Shown here piece by piece: positions 1-8,049 of a stretch of 42,431 nucleotides of DNA (positions within the stretch are counted from its first letter, which is position 1; each line of letters begins with the position of its first letter). The position numbers and the translations under genes were made by a program. The DNA lies in contig NZ_AKJN02000001.1 of assembly GCF_000282315.2 (NCBI RefSeq), forward strand, positions 1-42,431, given 5' to 3'. The stretch comes from Pseudomonas sp. GM41(2012). Lineage in GTDB: Bacteria; Pseudomonadota; Gammaproteobacteria; Pseudomonadales; Pseudomonadaceae. The notes beneath the pieces were generated by a model, which was given only the letters and a program-made list of their open reading frames with translations, did not search any database and was not told the DNA's origin.

Positions 1-1002
1 CAGCAATTTGAACTTGTCCATGTCGTTGCCCGGAGACATCAGCGACAACATGCCCGACCAGTCGAGCCAGGAAGCCCGCGCGTCAGGCGCCAGGGCCTCC
101 ACCGCCGCCCTGACCAGGTCTGCGTCGCCCTCGGCGCTGAACAACACCACACCGTGCAGCTTGAAACCCATCAGCGACAGCCGATGCGAGTGCAGCGGCC
201 GACGGTGAAAACGGATACCGCTTGTATTCTCGCGGACCTGGCGCAGCACCCCGTAGGCATTCGAACTGATGTCGTCTTTCAACAGGGCCATCAGTGAGGC
301 CAGCTCAAATGCCGCCTTCTCACTGGCCGCCCCATGCCGTTCCAGGGTTTGCCTTTTCTGCGCATCAGCCGGCAGCAGATGGGCTTTCAGATGGGTTTGA
401 TACTGCCCGCCGATGTCCAGCTCACGACACAGCGTGGCGATTCTATTGACCCTCATCGACGGTACCCGCGACAGCTCTCCCCGCAGATTGTGGCGGAACA
501 CACCGGAACCGCTGCGGAAATAATCGACGGCGGTTTCCGGCTCTTCGAAGTTATGCAACGCGGCGTCCAGGAGGGTGGACTCGCGCAGATGGCTGGCACC
601 GCGATCGATACCGAAGAGGATCCGGTCCGGCACATACAGTCTCAGGGTCAGCTGGCTGACGTCGTCATAGCTGTTGAAGTTCGAACTCATCAACAACGAG
701 AGCAGAGGTTTGGCAAACGCCTTGATGTCCTGTTGCAAGTCTTGCAGCGGCGCGTCCACCAGCCGCTGCAACAACCAGCGTTTGTCGATCAATTCCTTGA
801 GGTATTGCCGATCGAGCTCTGACGCCCTCAAGTACCAGCCCGGCGTCGAGACAGCGGTGCCGGTGAGCAACAACCTGACCGGCGGTGTCGATTTTATGGC
901 TGGAGGAAGTGCCTGAACAATACGCTCATAATGAACACCGTTGTTTTGCGCCGGTAATACTGGCGAACTTGAAACTTCATTAACATCCTGTAACTCATCC
1001 AT
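1..1002 (-). CDS. Dermonecrotic-toxin-like / NEL-family giant protein, 5' part only (runs off left edge)
   Basis: Reading on the minus strand from an ATG at 1002, 334 codons stay open to the window edge, so this is the N-terminal part of a gene whose rest lies to the left. It matches residues 1-334 of the complete protein at 1243-6174 without a single indel and with about 29 base differences by my count. Its C-terminal domain cannot be seen, so whether it also ends in an E3 ligase is unknown. The start follows the neighbour: TGGA lies ten bases before the ATG; a TTG at 1017 is the alternative. Five of six residues at 259-264 differ from the neighbour. It lies downstream of the 1243-6174 gene but behind a terminator and its own AT-rich leader, so it is probably transcribed separately. 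Confidence 0.85.
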   Translation of the reverse strand, partial: MDELQDVNEVSSSPVLPAQNNGVHYERIVQALPPAIKSTPPVRLLLTGTAVSTPGWYLRASELDRQYLKELIDKRWLLQRLVDAPLQDLQQDIKAFAKPLLSLLMSSNFNSYDDVSQLTLRLYVPDRILFGIDRGASHLRESTLLDAALHNFEEPETAVDYFRSGSGVFRHNLRGELSRVPSMRVNRIATLCRELDIGGQYQTHLKAHLLPADAQKRQTLERHGAASEKAAFELASLMALLKDDISSNAYGVLRQVRENTSGIRFHRRPLHSHRLSLMGFKLHGVVLFSAEGDADLVRAAVEALAPDARASWLDWSGMLSLMSPGNDMDKFKLL

Positions 1003-1017
1003 ATCCTGACAATCCAA
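1..1017. repeat. Near-identical 1-kb duplicate, copy 1 (partner 5173-6189)
   Basis: Every base from 1 to 1017 aligns with 5173-6189 at a constant offset of 5172, with roughly 97% identity by eye and no gaps. Identity stops sharply just upstream of the start codons (about 1022 and 6194); beyond that only short patches match. The left boundary is outside the window. This pattern fits gene conversion or a recent partial duplication of the 5' end of a tandem pair better than slow divergence of an old duplicate. Confidence 0.92.
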
Positions 1018-1131
1018 AACAACCAAAGAAGTCTTCAGCTTAAGCCCCATCCAATAAAACAAAAGACTAAAAACCGGTTGAACCATTGGCGCAATTGCTG
1101 CGAGACCGTTCGAACATTAAAGATAAACACA

Positions 1132-1150
1132 TATATAAATAACACCACAC
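1132..1150 (-). promoter_or_regulatory. Conserved AT-rich upstream element of the left toxin-like gene
   Basis: A 19-base stretch here is repeated exactly at 6303-6321, about 130 bases upstream of the ATG of each tandem paralogue, inside leaders that otherwise differ a lot. On the minus strand it reads GTGTGGTGTTATTTATATA. Conservation within diverged flanks suggests a promoter or regulator site. No HrpL-type box (GGAACC, about 16 bases, CCAC) was found in either leader. The function is inferred. Confidence 0.4.
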
Positions 1151-1184
1151 GCCCACAACTTATGCCCCACCAACGAGCGAATAT

Positions 1185-1223
1185 AAAAAACCCCGAACGT
1201 TGCGTTTGCAGCAACCTTCGGGG
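1185..1223 (-). terminator. Intrinsic terminator of the NEL-family gene
   Basis: On the minus strand, about 20 bases after the stop codon, CCCCGAAGGTTGC and GCAACGTTCGGGG form a 13-base-pair stem with one mismatch and a 7-base loop, followed by TTTTTT. This is a textbook rho-independent terminator and separates the two tandem toxin-like genes. Confidence 0.92.
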
Positions 1224-1242
1224 TGTTCAATACCGCGTGGTA

Positions 1243-4200
1243 TTAGTCTCCAGCGTTCAAACCGGGCAATTCAATCTGTGTCTTGCGTTTGATAAATGCG
1301 TCTTCAACCGTTTCGAACTCTCTGGCCAGTTCTGCGCTCTTGACCAGGTATTCCTGACTTGCCATATCCGTTGCCGCCAGCGCTTCGAGTCGTGCGTGCA
1401 ACGGCTCTTGCTCCAGCAGAAATTCATCGGCGTATTTGTGCTTCAGAAACCCTCGCCAGAAATCACGTTGGGTGGTCGCCGCAAACTCCTGGGGCGAATT
1501 GTCCAGGGCCAACACCCGCTGCTCGGCGGCATCCAGCATTGCCGCCGTCACATCAGCCACGCCAATGTATCTGGCCTGCTGCGGCTGCCCTGGCAAACCC
1601 AGTCGATCCTTCAGTCCGATACGGTAAGCAAGACGAATCTCGACTCGGTCGACCAGCAGAACCTCTTGAACCTTCTGCGCCAGGGTCAAAGCCTGATTGG
1701 CCGAAATGTTGCGAATCCGCTCGCCCGCATCCTGTTGCGCAATCCGTTCGACTTCGTCCAGCCTGAACAAGCCCTTTGCCAGTGTGGAAAGCTCCGGGAT
1801 CGCCTGCGTGCCCAAGCCGTGGTTGACCAGATTCCTGACCTCCAGGCGACTGAAAATCAGCGCAGCCCCATCGGCACAGGTTTCCACATCCCCAGCCAGG
1901 CGGAACAACTCGGTGCGCAATTGCTCGGACTGTCCAGCGGCGTCCATCAGTGCCCATACCCGAGCCTGCAGATCAGGGTAAGCGTTCCTGTACTCACCTG
2001 TTTCTCGCAGATTCTCCAATAACCTGAAGAACTCCTGACTGTGGGTATCTTCCCCCTCAAGCAAACGCCACTGCTCTTGTCTGGCGGCACGCTCGCCGGC
2101 CGGAAGGTCTCGCAACCAGTGTTGCAATCGCTCATCGGAGTTTGCCAAAAGGCCGGCAGCCGCCCGGGGTTCAATGGGTACAGGCACCCCAACCTCGGGT
2201 GATGCAATACGTATCCAGGCCTGGGCATAGTCTTCCAGCGCCGCCGGCGTGAGCGGGTTACCGTCCAGAACGGCACTGTTGAATACCCGACGCGCAGCAC
2301 CTGCGTTTTCCATCGAGGGACTGAGGATTTCGTCAGGAACCCGGCTGATGAAATTGTCACGCAGATCGACGCGTTGAAGCTCCCGCAAACCGTCAAGCCC
2401 CGCTGGCCACTCGGCTAATACAGCGTTACGCAGGTTGATTCGTCCTAATGTTGGTATCCGACGGAAGTCCGGAACCCGCCCCAGCGGGTTGTAGCTCAGG
2501 TTCAGTTGTTGCAGCGCCGGGTATCCTTCGAGGGCCGCGATGGCTTCCGGACTCAACGAAATGACGTTCCTCGAAAGATTCAGCGCCTGCAGCCGCGGCA
2601 TCAGCCGCAACGTGTCCGGAAGCGTTTGCAGCCGATTGCTCGCCAGGCTCACCTCGTGCAAATTCGGGAACGCCTCGAGAAAAGTGGCCGGTACCTCCCC
2701 CAGCGCCATGACGCTGAGGTCCATCGAGAAAACATGAGTGAAAAGAGCTCGGGTCAACACCGGCAGCTCCCCAATATGCAAACCGGTCAGGCTGAGAGCC
2801 CCATTGGCGTACGAACCACCGATCGCCTGCTGCGGCGAATTGGTCCTTTGCCAGCAACCCCGGAGCAAGTCGGCAACCCGCTGCCTGTCCTGCCGGTTGA
2901 CCGGTTCAACGCTCCCATCGGGCAAGACATGCGTCCCCGGCGTATCCACCCAGGCATTCGCCTCCTGTTGCAGACTGTCGAATTCATACTCAAGGTTCAG
3001 CAAATACCCATCGACTGACAGCGGATAGGCGGGATGAGCCTGCGCATGCTCCGCCCTTGCCAAAAACAGTTCGACATCTGCATTGCCAAAGGAAGGATAC
3101 AGTCGGCGAATCCTCGCACGGCGCTCCGCCATCAGCAGATTCGTGCCCTGCCCACGACCACTCAAAGGGTAACCAAGGGTGCCGTCGCCGCCGCGCATCG
3201 GCGCCTTGAAAAAAGGTTTGATCGGCTGCATCCGCAACGCCTTGCGCAAGCCGTCGCGCGACAGAACATGCTGCTTGATCAGTTGCTCCAATTCTGCGCC
3301 CTGCCCCACATGGGGAAGCCCCAGCGCGACGCGATGGTTCTGCGGTAAGGCATGCTGCAGAGCCCCATACAGATCGTCAGCGCCGTGCAGATGGTTATCG
3401 TCACTGTCACGCGCTTCGTATCGTCCGTCTTCGTTGCGCACCAGAACCTTGCGCTCGGTTGCATCCTGCGGGCCGACGCTGGCCCGCAGTTCCCCATTGA
3501 AGGAACCGTTGCGCACTTCAATTCGCAGATTTTTCAATCCGTTCGGTAATGCTTCCAGTGTGTGCAGAACCAGTGTCTCGGTATCCGCAGTCAACGCGAC
3601 CTCCAGATACAGCCCCTCATAGGCCCGCGACAGACGCACTTCACGTTGTGCAATGTGCAGGGTCTCGGCCAGGCGCAGAGGAACAGGCTTGGTCTGTTGT
3701 GTGTCGGCAAAATCCCATTGAGCCATTTGTCGGCGCTCGGCGCTGGAAGCACCCGCCAACATGTCTTCGACAATGTTCGTGGGGAGGCCGGTGAAACGGC
3801 TTTTGATCAGCTCGACACGCGGATCAACCGACGCCTGCTGGCTGGCGTAACGAGCATTGAACAATTCGGTTTTGTGATCGATCGTCGTGTGGGCTCCCGG
3901 CTCAGTGCTTTCCATCCTTGAGAGAACGTTTTCGGTCTGCCGGTAGGCGTCGAAACGGCTGAGGGTGTCGGCCAGCAAGGGTGGCAGGGGCTCGCGCTCG
4001 ACATACATTTTGCGCAACTGGCCTTCGTGGGTGCCGCTGATCTTGCGGGCTTGCTCAAGCTCGCTATCGCTTAATGCGTCCGCACGGTGGCCAAGGCGTC
4101 GTAACAAGGTCGGACGCTCCCAGGTCAAGGGTTGCTCGGTGTCATGGATCCAGGCGCCGGCATTGTTGTGCTCAACCCGTGGTTGATAAGCGTTGGGCCG

Positions 4201-6174
4201 GGTCGGATGTTGCAGACGATGCTCGCCCGTCACCGGGTCCTGGCGCACCTGGTAATTCTTTTGTTCCATTCGCAGCCACTGCTGCTCGTTGTGCTGATAC
4301 AAGCCCAGATCATCGGGTTTGGCCTCGGCTGGCAGCGTCACCGGGTGCTCGTAAGACGTCAGGTCCGGTTTCCACAGGCGGCTCTTGCCCGTGGGCAGTG
4401 CCACCGGTTTGAGACGGTCGATCAGCGGACTGGGGGTGACCGGCACCCGGGCGCCCTTGGGCAATACGTGCCCGGCGGCCATCAAGGCCAGTTGCGCAAA
4501 GTTGATGATGACCCCGTTGATGTGCGCCGACGCCTCGTCGCGGTCGCCCTGGCTCCAGTCTTCGATGCCTTCCAGCAACTCTTCGGTCATCTGCGCCACC
4601 ATCAGCGCCAGCACGGCTTCGCCCAGCCCCGGCACCAGCATTGCGGCAAAGTTGAACACGTTCCAGCCGATGTCCAGGTAGCTGCTCAGGCGCTTCCAGC
4701 GTGTGGCGGCGTCTTCATCGTCGGTGGGCACGGCGATCGCTCGCGCGTCGCTGATCGCCTTGTCGCGCTTGAGGCGATACAGCTGCGGCCACAGCTCACC
4801 CGATAGTCGGTTGGTGATCGGCTCGGCATTCGGATTCTCGACCGCGGTTTCGCGCCACCACGGCCCCATGTCCAGCGGTTCGCGCTGCTGCCAGGTGATC
4901 TGGCTCAGACGCTCGCGGACCCGGGCAAAGAACCGGCCCTGGTCCTTCTGTGCCACGAAGCGACTGAAGAATGCCTGGTAGTCCGGCTCGCGCAGTTGGC
5001 TGATCAGCGTTTTCATGAAGTCCGCCAGCGAGGCGTACTCTTTCAACGGGTGCAGCGGGTCGTCCGGCACATAGGCAATCACCGGACCGCTCAAGCGGCT
5101 TTGTTTATAGATGTCCTGCTGGCGCAGCATCTCTTCGCTGATCCCGGCGGGACCATTGGCAAAAAACGCCTGCAGCAATTTGAACTTGTCCATGTCGTTG
5201 CCCGGTGCCATCAGCGACAACATGCCCGACCAGTCGAGCCAGGAAGCCCGCGCGTCAGGCGCCAGGGCCTCCACCGCCGCCCTGACCAGGTCCGCGTCGC
5301 CCTCGCCGCTGAACAACACCACACCGTGCAGCTTGAAGCCCATCAGCGACAGCCGATGCGGGTGCAGCGGCCGACGGTGGAAACTGATGGCGTTTTTATG
5401 CTCGCGGACCTGGCGCAGCACCCCGTAGGCATTCGAACTGATGTCGTCTTTCAGCAGGGCCATCAGTGAGGCCAGCTCAAATGCCGCCTTCTCACTGGCC
5501 GCCCCGTGCCGTTCCAGGGTTTGCCTTTGCTGCGCATCGGCCGGCAGCAGCTGGGCTTTCAGATGGGTTTGATACTGCCCGCCGATGTCCAGCTCACGAC
5601 ACAGCGTGGCGATTCTATTGACCCTCATCGACGGTACCGGCGACAGCTCTCCCCGCAGATTGTGGCGGAACACACCGGAACCGCTGCGGAAATAATCGAC
5701 GGCGGTTTCCGGCTCTTCGAAGTTATGCAACGCGGCGTCCAGGAGGGTGGACTCGCGAAAATGGCTGGCACCGCGATCGATACCGAAGAGGATCCGGTCC
5801 GGCACATACAGCCTCAGGGTCAGCTGGCTGACGTCGTCATGGCTGTTGAAGTTCGAACTCATCAACAACGAGAGCAACGGTTTGGCAAACGCCTTGATGT
5901 CCTGTTGCAAGTCTTGCAGCGGCGCTTCCACCAGCCGCTGCAACAACCAGCGTTTGTCGATCAATTCCTTGAGGTATTGCCGATCGAGCTCTGACGCACT
6001 CGAGTACCAGCCCGGCGTCGAGACAGCAGTGCCGGTGAGCAACAACCTGACCGGCGGTGTCGATTTTATGGCTGGAGGAAGTGCCTGAACAATACGCTCA
6101 TAATGAACACCGTTGTTTTGCGCCGGTAATACTGGCGAACTTGAAACTTCATTAACATCCTGTAACTCATCCAT
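1243..6174 (-). CDS. Giant NEL-type E3 ubiquitin ligase effector-like protein with dermonecrotic-toxin-like N-terminus
   Basis: The protein has 1643 residues from the ATG at 6174 (TGGA ten bases upstream; an in-frame TTG at 6189 adds five). Residues 1 to about 990 form the toxin-like region typical of Pseudomonas DUF6543/dermonecrotic-toxin-domain proteins. It includes a VPDDPLHPLKEYASLADFM segment near 368-387 and hydrophobic helices near 500-540 and 548-572. Leucine-rich repeats follow at about 1150-1310 (LxxLxLxxNxL units such as LHEVSLASNRLQTLP). The C-terminus resembles the NEL domain of IpaH/SspH ligases, with the catalytic CxD motif as C1433-A-D1435 in ETCADG. Family knowledge says NEL enzymes transfer ubiquitin through this cysteine inside host cells. 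No Sec signal peptide or HrpL box is visible, so the delivery route is unknown. It is followed by a strong terminator. The family call is firm; ligase activity and target are inferred. Confidence 0.9.
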   Translation of the reverse strand: MDELQDVNEVSSSPVLPAQNNGVHYERIVQALPPAIKSTPPVRLLLTGTAVSTPGWYSSASELDRQYLKELIDKRWLLQRLVEAPLQDLQQDIKAFAKPLLSLLMSSNFNSHDDVSQLTLRLYVPDRILFGIDRGASHFRESTLLDAALHNFEEPETAVDYFRSGSGVFRHNLRGELSPVPSMRVNRIATLCRELDIGGQYQTHLKAQLLPADAQQRQTLERHGAASEKAAFELASLMALLKDDISSNAYGVLRQVREHKNAISFHRRPLHPHRLSLMGFKLHGVVLFSGEGDADLVRAAVEALAPDARASWLDWSGMLSLMAPGNDMDKFKLLQAFFANGPAGISEEMLRQQDIYKQSRLSGPVIAYVPDDPLHPLKEYASLADFMKTLISQLREPDYQAFFSRFVAQKDQGRFFARVRERLSQITWQQREPLDMGPWWRETAVENPNAEPITNRLSGELWPQLYRLKRDKAISDARAIAVPTDDEDAATRWKRLSSYLDIGWNVFNFAAMLVPGLGEAVLALMVAQMTEELLEGIEDWSQGDRDEASAHINGVIINFAQLALMAAGHVLPKGARVPVTPSPLIDRLKPVALPTGKSRLWKPDLTSYEHPVTLPAEAKPDDLGLYQHNEQQWLRMEQKNYQVRQDPVTGEHRLQHPTRPNAYQPRVEHNNAGAWIHDTEQPLTWERPTLLRRLGHRADALSDSELEQARKISGTHEGQLRKMYVEREPLPPLLADTLSRFDAYRQTENVLSRMESTEPGAHTTIDHKTELFNARYASQQASVDPRVELIKSRFTGLPTNIVEDMLAGASSAERRQMAQWDFADTQQTKPVPLRLAETLHIAQREVRLSRAYEGLYLEVALTADTETLVLHTLEALPNGLKNLRIEVRNGSFNGELRASVGPQDATERKVLVRNEDGRYEARDSDDNHLHGADDLYGALQHALPQNHRVALGLPHVGQGAELEQLIKQHVLSRDGLRKALRMQPIKPFFKAPMRGGDGTLGYPLSGRGQGTNLLMAERRARIRRLYPSFGNADVELFLARAEHAQAHPAYPLSVDGYLLNLEYEFDSLQQEANAWVDTPGTHVLPDGSVEPVNRQDRQRVADLLRGCWQRTNSPQQAIGGSYANGALSLTGLHIGELPVLTRALFTHVFSMDLSVMALGEVPATFLEAFPNLHEVSLASNRLQTLPDTLRLMPRLQALNLSRNVISLSPEAIAALEGYPALQQLNLSYNPLGRVPDFRRIPTLGRINLRNAVLAEWPAGLDGLRELQRVDLRDNFISRVPDEILSPSMENAGAARRVFNSAVLDGNPLTPAALEDYAQAWIRIASPEVGVPVPIEPRAAAGLLANSDERLQHWLRDLPAGERAARQEQWRLLEGEDTHSQEFFRLLENLRETGEYRNAYPDLQARVWALMDAAGQSEQLRTELFRLAGDVETCADGAALIFSRLEVRNLVNHGLGTQAIPELSTLAKGLFRLDEVERIAQQDAGERIRNISANQALTLAQKVQEVLLVDRVEIRLAYRIGLKDRLGLPGQPQQARYIGVADVTAAMLDAAEQRVLALDNSPQEFAATTQRDFWRGFLKHKYADEFLLEQEPLHARLEALAATDMASQEYLVKSAELAREFETVEDAFIKRKTQIELPGLNAGD

Positions 6175-6189
6175 ATCCTGACAATCCAA
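5173..6189. repeat. Near-identical 1-kb duplicate, copy 2 (partner 1-1017)
   Basis: This is the partner of the repeat at the left edge, covering the start codon and residues 1-334 of the complete NEL-family gene. A tight cluster of seven mismatches lies at 5380-5400 (208-228 in copy 1); the other differences are scattered. Confidence 0.92.
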
Positions 6190-6302
6190 AACAACCCGAT
6201 AAGCCCTCAGCTTAAGTCCCGTTCAATAAAACAAAAGACTAAAAATCTGCTGAGAAATCGGCGCAGCACTGCACAATCATTCGACTATTAAAGAGATGAA
6301 TA

Positions 6303-6321
6303 TATATAAATAACACCACAC
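6303..6321 (-). promoter_or_regulatory. Conserved AT-rich upstream element of the NEL-family gene
   Basis: This is an exact copy of the 19-base element at 1132-1150, about 130 bases upstream of the ATG. The 6175-6475 gap otherwise holds an AT-rich leader and, at 6451-6465, AGGCTGCGATCTTTT, a solitary half of the repeat that forms the large inverted repeat at 42280-42380. No clear -35/-10 pair can be assigned with confidence. Confidence 0.4.
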
Positions 6322-6475
6322 CTTGCCGATACATCAACCCGCAGAGCATTAATCGCAAGAAAGACCTGAATACATTTGCATCCGGGGTTGTTTCGAGGAA
6401 GTCGATCAGGGTTTTGATTCAACCGTAGTCGAAGCCATACGCAAATCCGCAGGCTGCGATCTTTTTGATGTTGAA

Positions 6476-6781
6476 CTACTCGATCACCAACCGAGCCAAC
6501 CGCTGCTTGAGCATGCGGTTTTCGGCCCGCAGTTGCTGAACCTCTTCCAGCAGGTCCAGCGCCAGGGCGACGCCTTCCCATTCCAGCTCCAGATCGTGCC
6601 GCAGCTTGGCCGCACGTTTGGCCAGCGCCAACTCATAATCGTTGAAACGCCAATCCTTGGGCTGCTCGCCCTGAGGTTCGAGGATGCCGTGCTCGACGAT
6701 TTCGATCACGTAGACGTCCGACAGGTCGGTCGCCTCACAGAATTCTGCCATGTCCAGTTGAACGATCAGGGGGTTGCTCAT
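6476..6781 (-). CDS. cbpM: Chaperone modulator CbpM
   Basis: A 101-residue MerR-like modulator that binds the J domain of CbpA and inhibits both its co-chaperone and DNA-binding activities (family knowledge). The sequence shows the usual start with TDLSDVYVIEIVEHGILEP, a helix-turn-helix-like middle and a C-terminal coiled coil (LDLLEEVQQLRAENRMLKQRL). It begins 23 bases after the cbpA stop with GGAG nine bases before the ATG, so the two genes form an operon. Length and order match the family. Confidence 0.93.
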   Translation of the reverse strand: MSNPLIVQLDMAEFCEATDLSDVYVIEIVEHGILEPQGEQPKDWRFNDYELALAKRAAKLRHDLELEWEGVALALDLLEEVQQLRAENRMLKQRLARLVIE

Positions 6782-6804
6782 GATGGGCTACTCCGTCTCT
6801 TGGA

Positions 6805-7752
6805 TCAGAAGTTTTCTCTGGGGTTGAAAGCCGCTTTTTTCGCCAGTTCCTGCCACAGCGCCTTGACCTCGTCGTCCGAGGTTTTAGGCATGACGGCCTT
6901 GAGCTGTACAAACAAATAACCGCGATGACCGGCCTTGTTCAACAACCCATGCCCCTTGGCGCGCATGCGCTGGCCGTTCTGGCTGCCGGCCGGGATCTTG
7001 AGGTTGATCCTGCCTGTCAGTGTAGGCACTGCCACCTCAGTACCTAATGCCAATTCCCACGGAGCCAGCGGCAAGGTAATGATCAGGTTCTCGCCTTCGA
7101 CGTCGAACTTGGGGTGCGGCGCAAAGCGAATGATCAGGAACAAGTCGCCATTCGCCCCGCCACCCGTGCCCGGTGCACCCTGGCCCTTGAGGCGAATGCG
7201 CTCGCCGTCGGCCACGCCGGCCGGGATCTTCACGTTCAGGCTTTTGCTGGTGTTGCTGACATGCTGCCCGGCAGCGTTGTATTGCGGCACCTGGAAGGTG
7301 ACCTTCTTCGATTCGTTCGAGAGGGTTTCTTCCAGAAAAATCCCGAGTTCCATTTCCACGTCTTGCCCTCGACGTCCGGCGCTGCGGCCCGACTGTCCAC
7401 CACCAAAACCAGGGCCACGGTTGCCGAAGATCGAACTGAAGAAGTCCGAAAAATCGCCCGTATCCTGACCACCACCGAAACCACCTGCACCACGCCCCTG
7501 CCAACCCGGCGGGCCCTGGAACGGTTGGCCGTGCTGGCCGTATTTGCGCAAGTCGTCGTACTCGGCGCGCTTGTCGGCGCTTTTCAGCGCTTCATAGGCT
7601 TCCGAGGCATCTTTGAATTTGGACTCGGCGTCCTTTTCCTTGCTGACGTCCGGGTGGTATTTACGCGCCAGCTTGCGATAGGCGGCCTTGATCGCCTTAT
7701 CGTCCGCGGTCGGTTCCACACCGAGAATCTTGTAATAGTCTTTGAAGTCCAT
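6805..7752 (-). CDS. cbpA: DnaJ-like curved-DNA-binding co-chaperone CbpA
   Basis: The protein has 315 residues. The N-terminal J domain (about 1-70) carries the HPD motif at H33-P34-D35, which stimulates Hsp70 ATPase. A Gly/Phe-rich linker (about 73-125, GGFGGGQ and similar) follows, then two beta-rich C-terminal substrate-binding domains. The DnaJ zinc finger is absent, as expected for CbpA. It acts with DnaK in the cytoplasm and binds curved DNA in stationary phase (family knowledge). It is the first gene of cbpA-cbpM and is divergent from the Hsp70-like gene at 8050; both may be controlled from the 300-base gap between them. Confidence 0.94.
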   Translation of the reverse strand: MDFKDYYKILGVEPTADDKAIKAAYRKLARKYHPDVSKEKDAESKFKDASEAYEALKSADKRAEYDDLRKYGQHGQPFQGPPGWQGRGAGGFGGGQDTGDFSDFFSSIFGNRGPGFGGGQSGRSAGRRGQDVEMELGIFLEETLSNESKKVTFQVPQYNAAGQHVSNTSKSLNVKIPAGVADGERIRLKGQGAPGTGGGANGDLFLIIRFAPHPKFDVEGENLIITLPLAPWELALGTEVAVPTLTGRINLKIPAGSQNGQRMRAKGHGLLNKAGHRGYLFVQLKAVMPKTSDDEVKALWQELAKKAAFNPRENF

Positions 7753-7868
7753 CTAAGGATCACCATCCGTTATCGATATCGCGCCACCACCGGCAGCATG
7801 CGCTTATTGGCAGCCGCGAGGTTGACCGATCTCAAGGTTGTGACCGGGTAGCGCATCAGAAGTTTATC

Positions 7869-7908
7869 GGCAGCGGAGGACGGTTCTTGCGACCGTCCGA
7901 TGGCTGCC
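7869..7908. repeat. Imperfect hairpin in the cbpA/yegD intergenic region
   Basis: GGCAGC and GGACGGT on the left pair with ACCGTCC and GCTGCC on the right, separated by three-base internal bulges and a 7-base loop. It sits midway in the 7753-8049 gap between two divergent chaperone genes, has no T-tract, and does not match the REP classes seen elsewhere in the window. Its role is unknown; an operator or RNA leader structure is possible. Confidence 0.5.
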
Positions 7909-8049
7909 AGGCTCAATGCAGACAAGTTTGGGGCATCCCGCCAGCTTATCAAGGCGTTATTGGCTGAGATTTAGCGGATAGTCGGCCTTCGAATCTGCGC
8001 CGCACTGACATACACTGCGCGGCCGTTTTTTAACCGGAACTTGAAAGAC

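Noticed and set aside
6175..6475. Type III secretion HrpL promoter upstream of the NEL-family gene
   Set aside because: No GGAACC-N16-CCAC arrangement was found on the minus strand here or upstream of the other two giant genes.
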